Positions 1 to 5,695 of a stretch of 5,695 bases of DNA are shown here, one piece after another. The notes beneath the pieces are model-generated. The model saw only the letters and a program-made list of their open reading frames with translations, searched no databases and was not told the DNA's origin. This stretch comes from Candidatus Corynebacterium faecipullorum (lineage in GTDB: Bacteria > Actinomycetota > Actinomycetes > Mycobacteriales > Mycobacteriaceae): positions 1-5,695 of the forward strand of contig DXEO01000222.1 of the NCBI GenBank assembly GCA_019114925.1. The letters run 5' to 3'. The stretch's first letter is position 1. Each line of letters begins with the position of its first letter. The position numbers and the translations under genes are program-made.

Positions 1-1
1 C

Positions 2-217
2 ACTTACAAACGTCGCTCAGGCGAGTCTTTCATCAAACAATTCTCGGACTCGACTCAAGCGCTCAAGGAACGCCTCCGCCGCGAAGCAGCGATCGACGAT
101 CCTGATATTGAGATCGCCCATATTTCAGCGCCTTCCCTGGAATCCTTGAAAAAGTCGCATTCACGGTACTTCATGGGCCGCGTTGAGGTACAAGACGACC
201 AGGTGGAAGCGGCCTAA
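2..217 (+). CDS. C-terminal end of an unrecognised protein (5' end outside window)
   Basis: An open frame enters from the left edge and runs 71 codons to a TAA at 215-217. It has no start in the window, so only the C-terminus is visible. The peptide is hydrophilic and highly charged, with a basic stretch (LKERLRREAA) followed by an acidic one (DDPDIEIAH), then KKSHSRYFMGRVEV and an acidic tail ending VEAA. It has no membrane segment or metal-binding cluster, and I recognise no family. Codon choice is plausible for a real gene, but third positions look less G/C-rich than in jetB and jetC. It is on the same strand as the jet operon, with about 137 bp between its stop and the likely jetA start. 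A hairpin-forming repeat lies in that gap, so it is probably a separate transcription unit, though read-through cannot be excluded. No known Wadjet subunit matches this tail. Confidence 0.6.
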   Translation, partial: TYKRRSGESFIKQFSDSTQALKERLRREAAIDDPDIEIAHISAPSLESLKKSHSRYFMGRVEVQDDQVEAA

Positions 218-354
218 AGCTTCACTCATGGCCCCGCCTCCATGGGCGTGATTATTTCGACCTGCACTCTGCAGGTCGTATGGCAGATAGTAGGCTTCGA
301 ATATTTGAGCCAGTCTTCGCTGCGCATGTCCGGCACACCTGTCAGAATCAAGGC
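218..354. other. Intergenic region upstream of jetA, likely holding the operon promoter
   Basis: This stretch separates the upstream gene from the preferred jetA start. It contains the strong inverted repeat at 258-278 and a weaker pair, CATGG (227-231) and CCATG (240-244). No convincing -35/-10 pair is visible. Weak candidates are TTCGAC at 256-261 with TATGGC at 279-284 (17-nt spacer, poor -10) and CAGAAT at 343-348, placed 6 nt before ATG 355 as it would be for a leaderless actinobacterial transcript. Codons between 280 and 354 read in the jetA frame include AGT, AGG, CGA, ATA and TTT, which are unusual for this operon and suggest non-coding DNA. No tRNA or other RNA gene is seen. Confidence 0.5.
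258..278. repeat. Perfect 9-bp inverted repeat with 3-nt loop (terminator-like or operator-like)
   Basis: CGACCTGCA (258-266) and TGCAGGTCG (270-278) are exact reverse complements separated by CTC. The stem has six G-C pairs out of nine. It begins 41 nt after the upstream stop codon and ends one base before ATG 280. No T-tract follows on either strand, so it is not a classical intrinsic terminator, although actinobacterial terminators often lack a U-run. The other reading is a dyad operator for a regulator of the jet operon. The symmetry is directly visible; the function is inferred. Confidence 0.6.
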
Positions 355-1827
355 ATGTCTGTTGAAGCACGCGCCCTATCGCTGCGGCGTTTGATGCGCG
401 ATTCCGCCGCGATCCGGCTACTGGCTGCGGATAACGCGCCCGTGATTTTGGCGTTGATCGCGGAATACTTCCCGCGGGGCACCAGGGCGCGCCCAGCGGC
501 GGAATTATATGAGCTCATGGTCACCGATTTTGAGGTGCTGGCCAGTGAGTTTTCCATGCCTCGCACACCGCAGAATTACTGCAATGATTGGGTCAAGGCC
601 GGGTGGCTCATCCGAAAATCCGGTAAGAGCTCCCATGGTGAAACGCTTGAACCCAGCGAGGAGGCCTTGTCCGCCCTCGAAGCCATTGAGCGCTGGGAAG
701 CGCCGGTGACCACGGTAACAGCGTCACGCGTGGAATCGATTAGCTCCGCGCTGCAGAGACTAGCTCGAGATACGAACGAGGACATTGCCAGCCGCGTGGC
801 CAGCTTAGAAGAAGAGCGCGCCCGCATCGACCGTGAGATTGAAAAAGCCCGCAGCGGGCAGTTCGAAAGGCTCACCGCCGCGGAGGCAGAAGAACGCGTC
901 CAAGACGTGCTGAACATGGCCATGGCCGTGCCGAGCGATTTCGCCCGGGTGCGCCACGAGCTCGAAGCCCTTAACCACCAGCTGCGCCGCCAGCTTTTGG
1001 ATCCGGAGGGCTATCGGGGCGAGGTGCTAGAAGAGATCTTCAACGGCGTGGACCACATCGCGGAATCGGACGCCGGGCGCAGTTTCCGTGGCTTCTATTC
1101 CCTCCTGATGGATAGGGAGCGCAGCGCCTGGCTGGATCAATGGATCAAGGAGGTACTGGAAAGCGAGGCCGGACAAGCACTGCCCTCAGATAGAAGGCAG
1201 CAGCTGCGCAGGCTCTTCCGCGATATGGAGGACACCAGCTTCGAGGTCAACCAGACCATGACGGGGCTAGCACGCAGCCTGCGCAACTATGTTTCCTCCG
1301 AGCAGTTCGCGGAGGACCGGCGCATGATTGAGCTGCTGCGGGAGGCCCGCGGCATGGCTATCGATGCCGCGCAGTACTCCGAGCTCAAAGCCTTTCACCG
1401 GATGGAAACACCACTGCAGCGCATCGGCATGTCGATTCATTCGGTCTCCCGTATCCGCCTGGCCAACCCGGGACGAGAAGTCGTGGAGGAAACCCCAGTG
1501 GCATACCAGCCGGACTCGGAAGACCCGCAAACCTTGTATGAACTGGTGCGCGAATCGGAGATTGATTTCGAAGAATTGCACGAGGCGATACGCTCGGCCG
1601 TCGCCCGGTCCGGCCCCTGCACGGTTGGCCAGGTGCTGCACGCCCATCCCCCTACCCAGGGCCTTGCCAGCGTCGTGGGGTTGGTGCACATCGCAGACCA
1701 ACACCCGGTGCCCGTGCTGCGTCACTCGCGCGAGAAGGTCACATGGACCGAGGAAGACGGCACGGTGCGCTCCGCCCATATCCCTACTCTGTATTTCGAT
1801 CACACCACCGTTAAGGAGCTACAGTGA
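355..1827 (+). CDS. jetA: Wadjet subunit JetA (MksF/EptA), MukF-like kleisin, DUF3375 family
   Basis: Cytoplasmic kleisin-like subunit of the Wadjet SMC complex; in this family it bridges the JetC heads and carries the JetB dimer. With the ATG at 355 the product is 490 aa, close to the family norm. Residues 8-35 (LSLRRLMRD, RLLAADNAPVILALI) match the conserved DUF3375 N-terminus and lead into a winged-helix-like segment to about residue 110 (NYCNDWVKAGWLIRK at 74-88). A short charged coiled coil lies at about 144-167. The family hallmark EEIFNGVDHIAESDAGRSFRGFY is at about 226-248 and a helical neck at about 255-345. A C-terminal winged helix spans about 395-485, with GPCTVGQVLHAHPPTQGLASVV and KVTWTEEDGTVRSAHIP. 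The frame is open back to ATG 280, which would give 515 aa. I prefer 355 because family similarity starts there, the extra 25 codons use rare codons, and the 258-278 hairpin abuts ATG 280. ATG 355 lacks a well-spaced Shine-Dalgarno, so the start is less certain than the gene. The stop overlaps the jetB start. Confidence 0.93.
   Translation: MSVEARALSLRRLMRDSAAIRLLAADNAPVILALIAEYFPRGTRARPAAELYELMVTDFEVLASEFSMPRTPQNYCNDWVKAGWLIRKSGKSSHGETLEPSEEALSALEAIERWEAPVTTVTASRVESISSALQRLARDTNEDIASRVASLEEERARIDREIEKARSGQFERLTAAEAEERVQDVLNMAMAVPSDFARVRHELEALNHQLRRQLLDPEGYRGEVLEEIFNGVDHIAESDAGRSFRGFYSLLMDRERSAWLDQWIKEVLESEAGQALPSDRRQQLRRLFRDMEDTSFEVNQTMTGLARSLRNYVSSEQFAEDRRMIELLREARGMAIDAAQYSELKAFHRMETPLQRIGMSIHSVSRIRLANPGREVVEETPVAYQPDSEDPQTLYELVRESEIDFEELHEAIRSAVARSGPCTVGQVLHAHPPTQGLASVVGLVHIADQHPVPVLRHSREKVTWTEEDGTVRSAHIPTLYFDHTTVKELQ
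1813..1818 (+). promoter_or_regulatory. Ribosome binding site for jetB
   Basis: AAGGAG lies inside the last codons of jetA, 5 nt before the GTG at 1824. This near-ideal Shine-Dalgarno fixes the GTG as the jetB start even though it overlaps the jetA stop (GTGA, 4 nt), and it supports translational coupling. Confidence 0.85.
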
Positions 1828-2489
1828 CCGCCGCACACACTCCCCGCGTCGATTCCGCCCACGAACCACCGCTGTGGGAACACGATAAAGGCTCGCTGAC
1901 CTACCACTCGCGGCGCGCGTTAGTGCAGCTTTTGCAAGGCCCGCTCATTCGCGCGCAGAAGGAACCGGTGCTGTGGGCCGCCATCATCTCGGATGAGGAG
2001 AACCTCCGCGCCCGGCTGCACGAGGTGTTCTTGGAACTCGTCGTGGACGAGACCGAGGGCTTCGCGTTTACCCGGATGGTGGAGGAAGACAGCTTGGCCA
2101 TCCCGCAGGTGCTGCGCACGGACAAGCTCAAGCACATCGACACCGCCATCCTGCTGAACCTGCGCCAAGAACTGGGGCTTGCGCTGCCCGGCGAGCGGGT
2201 CATCGTGGACATCGAGGACCTCCGGGAGGGAATCGGTTACGTCCGCGCGGTGGACAACCGCGATGAAGCCGGTTTCAACCGCCGCTTCAACGCCGCCATC
2301 AAGCGTATTCAGAACGACTATTCACTGCTGAGCGCTACCGAGACCGAAGGGCGCTTCGAGGTCTCACCGGTGCTCCGCCAGCTTTTCGACGCCTCCACCG
2401 TCACCGCCATCCGCGACGAATACGCCCGTTTGGCGCAGGCCGAGGAAGAGCAGGCAGACGAGGAGAAGGGGGAGACTTCCGATGACTAG
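1824..2489 (+). CDS. jetB: Wadjet subunit JetB (MksE/EptB), MukE-like protein, DUF4194 family
   Basis: Small cytoplasmic, winged-helix (KITE/MukE-like) accessory subunit of the Wadjet complex. In the family it dimerises, binds JetA and contributes to DNA binding by the SMC ring. The product is 221 aa with a GTG start, a usual length for DUF4194. Recognisable family segments are RRALVQLLQGPLIR (about 30-43), which matches the conserved N-terminal helix; LELVVDETEGFAFTR (about 71-85); a leucine-rich helix before RQELG (about 109-118); NRRFNAAIKRIQ near 151-162, which matches the helix preceding the second winged helix; and GRFEVSPVLRQLFDA (about 175-189). The C-terminal tail from about residue 205 is strongly acidic (AEEEQADEEKGETSDD), and its codons also form the jetC Shine-Dalgarno. 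It overlaps jetA by 4 bp and jetC by 8 bp. The assignment rests on this pattern plus position between jetA and jetC. Individual JetB motifs are weakly conserved, but context makes the call strong. Confidence 0.92.
   Translation: MTAAHTPRVDSAHEPPLWEHDKGSLTYHSRRALVQLLQGPLIRAQKEPVLWAAIISDEENLRARLHEVFLELVVDETEGFAFTRMVEEDSLAIPQVLRTDKLKHIDTAILLNLRQELGLALPGERVIVDIEDLREGIGYVRAVDNRDEAGFNRRFNAAIKRIQNDYSLLSATETEGRFEVSPVLRQLFDASTVTAIRDEYARLAQAEEEQADEEKGETSDD
2466..2474 (+). promoter_or_regulatory. Ribosome binding site for jetC
   Basis: The purine run AAGGGGGAG lies within the jetB tail, its GGAG core ending 7 nt before ATG 2482, with a second AGGAG at 2461-2465. It supports the 8-bp overlapping jetC start and coupling of jetC to jetB translation. 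Confidence 0.8.
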
Positions 2490-5400
2490 CAACACCAGCC
2501 TGTACCCTGGCCAGTTCCGCATCAGCCGCATTCAGCTAATTAACTGGGGTACCTTCCACGGCTACTTTTCCATCCCTGTGGCGCGCAAAGGTTTCCTCAT
2601 CACCGGTGGTTCGGGCTCCGGCAAGTCCACGCTGCTGGATGCGATGTCGGCGGTCTTGGTTCCGCAGAACCACCTGAAGTTCAACGCAGCTTCGCAGCAG
2701 GACCTCGGCCGGCACAACGGGCGCAGCCTGGTCTCCTACGTGCGCGGCGCGTGGCGGCAGCAGGAAAACGCGCAGACCGGTGAAATCGCCCCGGAGTACC
2801 TGCGGGAGGGCGCCACCAACTCGGTCGTAGCACTGACCTACGATAACGGCGCGGGCAAGCAACACACCCTCATCGCTATCTTCCGCCTCAACGGTGGTGA
2901 AAACTCAGTAGGCCAGATCAAGAAGTTGTATGGGTTGGTGCCGGGTGATGAGGACGTCGATAAGCTCAGCCCCTTGTTGTCCCGGAGCCTGGACACCCGC
3001 AAGATCAAAGCCCTGTACAAGGGACCCGGCGCGTCCTTTACGCCGACGTATGCCACGTTTGCGGATCGTTTCCGCAAACGCCTAGGCATCAAGAACGTGG
3101 AGGGCCAGCTGCTGCTCCACCGCACGCAGTCCGCGAAGTCGCTATCCAGCCTGGATCAGCTCTTTAGGGACTACATGCTCGACCGGCCCTCGACCTTCTC
3201 CAGGGCGGAGGAAGCCGTAGAACAATTTGAGGATCTGCGCCAAGCGTACCTGCGGGTCGAGGACGTCAAAGCCCAGATTGATACGCTTGCTCCCCTGCCC
3301 CAGCTGCATGCCCAGCGCGCGACCGCGGAGGCAGATAAGCACAAGGCTGAAGCCATGAGCGAGGCGCTGCCGGCCGTGCGCGCCCGCCTGGTGGCAGAGG
3401 AGCTGGACTCTCGCATCCGCGCGCTGAACGCCCAGCAGGTAGAGGCTCAGTCGGAAGTGGAATCCCTTGAGGCCGATGTCGCGCACCTCGATGATGCGGA
3501 GCGCCGCGCCGCGATGGCCGTCTCCCAGCTCAGCGCCGGCGAGCTCGATGCCCTGCGCGCCAAGATGGAGACTGCCGACATAGAGATTGCGCACCGCTCC
3601 AAAGAATTCCAACGCCTTGCTGCTGCCGCGGGCCAGTGGACTGAGCACTATGAGCTCAGCCCGCAAGGTTTCGCTGAGCTGCAGGCCAATGCCCAGCTGC
3701 GACTCTCCGACTTTGAGACCGACTCCGCCGATCTGACGAACCAGCAGCAGGAAGCCGGCGTAGCAGCCCGCGATGCGGCCACCGCCTGCGCGCGCCTGGA
3801 TAGCGAGCTGCGCTCTTTCAGCTCGCGGCGCACCAACATCGACAAGGCCTTAGTGGAGCTGCGCTCCCAACTCGCCCGCGATACCGGCTATGCCGAATCC
3901 GAGCTTCCCTTCGCTGGCGAACTCATCGACATAAGTCCGCTGCAGGCGGACTGGGAGCCGGTCATCCAAAAGCTGCTGCACGGCTTTGCAGCCACGCTGC
4001 TGGTACCGGAGGAAGCCCGGAAAGCCATTAACCAGTGGGTCAACTCCCGCAACGTGGGCACCCGCCTGGAATACCGCACCATCCCGGAGTTCACGTCAGC
4101 GCCAGCCTCCGCGCGCAGCCCACGGCAGCTCATCCACAAGCTGGAGTTCCAGGATCACCCCATGACGGCATGGGTACGCCAGCACATTTCCCACCGCTTC
4201 AACTATGAATGCGTGGAATCAGTCGCGGAACTGGACAAGGTCACCACAACTCCGGCTGTTACCCGCGATGGCCTGGAAAGCCGCCCCAAGGACAAGGATG
4301 GCTCCACGCGTTTCATCAAGGATGACCGCAGGCGCTTTGCCGGTACCGCATGGTACCGGGTGGGTTCCACCAATACTGCCAAGATTGAGCTGCTGCGCTC
4401 CCAGTTAACGCAGGCCAAAGCCACCGCCAGCGCCACGGCCAGGCAGGTCCACGATCTCAGCCGGAAGATGGACATCCTGCGCACCCAGCGCGATAAAGCC
4501 CAGCAGGTGCTGGACACGAAATTCCAGGACATTGACACCGCTTCCGCGAAGGCACGCAAGCAGGTTCTTCAAGAACAATACGATTCCCTGGCATCCTCTC
4601 CGGAGGCCCAAGCCTTGGCCGCCTCCCATCAGCACGCCAAAGAAAAACTGGACGCCACCCGCGCTCAGCTCAACCAGGCGCAGAAGCGCCTCGGCGACGT
4701 CGAAGGCGAGCTGAAACGCTCCGTCGAGCGCCGCCGCGTCATCGGCACCGTGCCGGAGATCGCGAATAAGGACATCGCAAAGGCCGTCGAAGAGGCCTTG
4801 CACAAGGGCAAGCGCACGCTGACCATCGATAACATCGATACCCGGCGCGATGAAGTCCAGGCCGAGCTACAAGATGCTGCCCGCGCAGCCGCGCGCCGCA
4901 TTGAGGAGACCAACGACACGATCGTCTCCGTCCTCCACGCTTACCTGTCCCAGTGGCCGGCAGAAGCCGCCGACCTGGAACCGCAGGCCAGCTTCGCTGG
5001 CGAAGGTATTGAGAAGCTGAAGTACCTCCGGGCCGACCGCCTGGCGGATTTCCGCGCCCGCTTCCTGGAGTTGCTCAACGGCCAGACCGTCCAAAACCTT
5101 TCCCACCTGGCTTCCTCTCTGCGCCATGCGCGCAGCGATATCGAAACGCGTATGGAGTTCATCAACAAGTCCCTGGAGCGCTCCCCCTTCAACGGTGAGC
5201 GCACCTTGCGCATTGACGTCAAGGATGCCCGCGGCCAGGTGGTCCACGACTTCCAACGGGACCTGGATGCCGCCACCTCACACAGCCTGGCCGAAATCAG
5301 CGAGGATAAGCACGATGCCGCCCTACGGCGCTACCACGCCCTGGACAAGATCTTGAGCCGACTGGGCTCCAGCCACCCGGAAGATATCCGCTGGCGCAAC

Positions 5401-5695
5401 GTGGTCTTGGATACCCGCCGCCACGTCAGCTTCATCGGCCGCGAATGCTACCCCGATGGCACCACGGCCAATACCTTTCAGGATTCCGCCTCGCTCTCCG
5501 GCGGCCAGGCACAAAAACTCGTCTTCTTCTGCTTGGCAGCAGCACTGCGCTTCCGCCTGGCGGAACCGGACCAGGATGTACCTACCTATGGCTCCATCAT
5601 CTTGGATGAGGCCTTTGACCGTGCCGATCCCACATTTACCCGCACGGCCATGTCCGTCTTCGCTTCCTTTGGTTTCCACATGATTCTGGCCACGC
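2482..5695 (+). CDS. jetC: Wadjet subunit JetC (MksB/EptC), MukB-like SMC ATPase; 3' end cut by the window
   Basis: ATP-driven SMC motor of Wadjet; in the family, JetC dimers extrude DNA loops and select small circular DNA for cutting by JetD. The frame is open from ATG 2482 to the window edge: 1071 codons, no stop. JetC proteins are typically about 1,100 aa, so little is missing. The N-terminal head has NWGTF (21-25), Walker A GGSGSGKS (42-49, K48) and HRTQSAKSLSSLDQLF (213-228). A long Ala/Glu/Gln/Arg-rich coiled coil runs from about 240 to 470. The hinge-like middle at about 474-637 contains the JetC-typical FAGELIDI (477-484), KLLHGFAATLLVPEEA and a late FIKDDRRRFAGTAWYR. The returning coil runs to about 855. 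The C-terminal head has INKSLERSPFNGERTLRI (about 894-911), ABC signature SLSGGQAQ (SGGQ 1006-1009) and Walker B IILDEAFD (D1042, catalytic E1043); the window ends after FHMILAT. All visible ATPase motifs are intact. SbcC/Rad50 is unlikely: there is no CxxC zinc hook, and the neighbours are JetA and JetB. Confidence 0.95.
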   Translation, partial: MTSNTSLYPGQFRISRIQLINWGTFHGYFSIPVARKGFLITGGSGSGKSTLLDAMSAVLVPQNHLKFNAASQQDLGRHNGRSLVSYVRGAWRQQENAQTGEIAPEYLREGATNSVVALTYDNGAGKQHTLIAIFRLNGGENSVGQIKKLYGLVPGDEDVDKLSPLLSRSLDTRKIKALYKGPGASFTPTYATFADRFRKRLGIKNVEGQLLLHRTQSAKSLSSLDQLFRDYMLDRPSTFSRAEEAVEQFEDLRQAYLRVEDVKAQIDTLAPLPQLHAQRATAEADKHKAEAMSEALPAVRARLVAEELDSRIRALNAQQVEAQSEVESLEADVAHLDDAERRAAMAVSQLSAGELDALRAKMETADIEIAHRSKEFQRLAAAAGQWTEHYELSPQGFAELQANAQLRLSDFETDSADLTNQQQEAGVAARDAATACARLDSELRSFSSRRTNIDKALVELRSQLARDTGYAESELPFAGELIDISPLQADWEPVIQKLLHGFAATLLVPEEARKAINQWVNSRNVGTRLEYRTIPEFTSAPASARSPRQLIHKLEFQDHPMTAWVRQHISHRFNYECVESVAELDKVTTTPAVTRDGLESRPKDKDGSTRFIKDDRRRFAGTAWYRVGSTNTAKIELLRSQLTQAKATASATARQVHDLSRKMDILRTQRDKAQQVLDTKFQDIDTASAKARKQVLQEQYDSLASSPEAQALAASHQHAKEKLDATRAQLNQAQKRLGDVEGELKRSVERRRVIGTVPEIANKDIAKAVEEALHKGKRTLTIDNIDTRRDEVQAELQDAARAAARRIEETNDTIVSVLHAYLSQWPAEAADLEPQASFAGEGIEKLKYLRADRLADFRARFLELLNGQTVQNLSHLASSLRHARSDIETRMEFINKSLERSPFNGERTLRIDVKDARGQVVHDFQRDLDAATSHSLAEISEDKHDAALRRYHALDKILSRLGSSHPEDIRWRNVVLDTRRHVSFIGRECYPDGTTANTFQDSASLSGGQAQKLVFFCLAAALRFRLAEPDQDVPTYGSIILDEAFDRADPTFTRTAMSVFASFGFHMILAT
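4340..4359. repeat. 8-bp inverted repeat inside jetC hinge region
   Basis: CCGGTACC (4340-4347) and GGTACCGG (4352-4359) are perfect reverse complements around a 4-nt loop GCAT, and each arm contains the palindrome GGTACC. It encodes the GTAWYR part of the conserved hinge segment (about residues 621-626), so protein constraint may be the only cause. No function is claimed. Confidence 0.4.

Noticed and set aside
1267..1803. 178-codon open frame on the - strand
   Set aside because: It lies wholly antisense to the conserved C-terminal half of jetA, has no recognisable domain, and is typical of shadow frames in G/C-rich genes.
1328..1888. 186-codon + strand frame overlapping the jetA/jetB junction
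   Set aside because: It is out of frame with two well-supported genes. Its product is a Pro/Arg/Ser/Cys-rich composition typical of a shifted reading of G/C-rich DNA.
3142..3666. 174-codon open frame on the - strand
   Set aside because: It is antisense to the jetC coiled-coil region. The long frame reflects the biased third positions of jetC, and the translation shows no family features.
4405..4803. 132-codon - strand frame, Gly/Leu-rich, resembling a small membrane protein
   Set aside because: It is antisense to jetC coiled-coil codons. The hydrophobic appearance comes from complementing Ala/Glu/Gln/Lys codons.
2482..5695. SbcC/Rad50 or chromosomal Smc as the identity of the large ATPase
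   Set aside because: There is no CxxC zinc hook between the coils and no SMC-type glycine-rich hinge. The middle region and the jetA/jetB neighbours fit JetC/MksB.
1..5695. CRISPR arrays, insertion sequences, tRNA genes, attachment sites
   Set aside because: No spaced direct repeats, transposase motifs, terminal inverted repeats or tRNA-like cloverleaf were seen; almost all the sequence is accounted for by coding regions.

Overview
The window carries most of a Wadjet plasmid-defence operon (also called MksFEBG or EptABCD), read left to right on the + strand: jetA (MukF-like kleisin, DUF3375), jetB (MukE-like, DUF4194) and jetC (MukB-like SMC ATPase). jetC runs off the right edge a few dozen codons before its expected end. 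The fourth gene, jetD (topoisomerase VI/Toprim-like nuclease, also called MksG), is not in the window and is expected just downstream. The system is known. The calls rest on family patterns I recognise in the translations, not on a database search.

Layout: positions 2-217 hold the last 71 codons of an unrelated gene on the same strand whose product I do not recognise. A gap of about 140 bp (218-354) follows. It contains a perfect 9-bp inverted repeat with a 3-nt loop (258-278). jetA most likely starts at ATG 355, although the frame is open from ATG 280. jetA ends inside the GTGA overlap that starts jetB (1824), and jetB ends inside jetC (ATG 2482, 8-bp overlap). Both internal junctions have good Shine-Dalgarno sequences, so the three genes look like one translationally coupled operon.

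Organism: GC content is moderately high (about 60% by eye) and third positions in jetB and jetC are strongly G/C. Together with the GTG start and the gene order F-E-B, this fits an actinobacterium, plausibly Corynebacterium, where an mksF-mksE-mksB-mksG cluster is known. This is an inference; there is no rRNA or other marker gene in the window.

How the genes work together (family knowledge): JetC dimers form an ATP-driven, ring-shaped SMC motor. JetA bridges the JetC heads, and JetB dimers bind JetA. The JABC complex extrudes DNA loops and recognises small circular DNA, which JetD then cuts, so plasmids are removed and the chromosome is spared. The window shows the motor and its non-SMC subunits, but not the nuclease.
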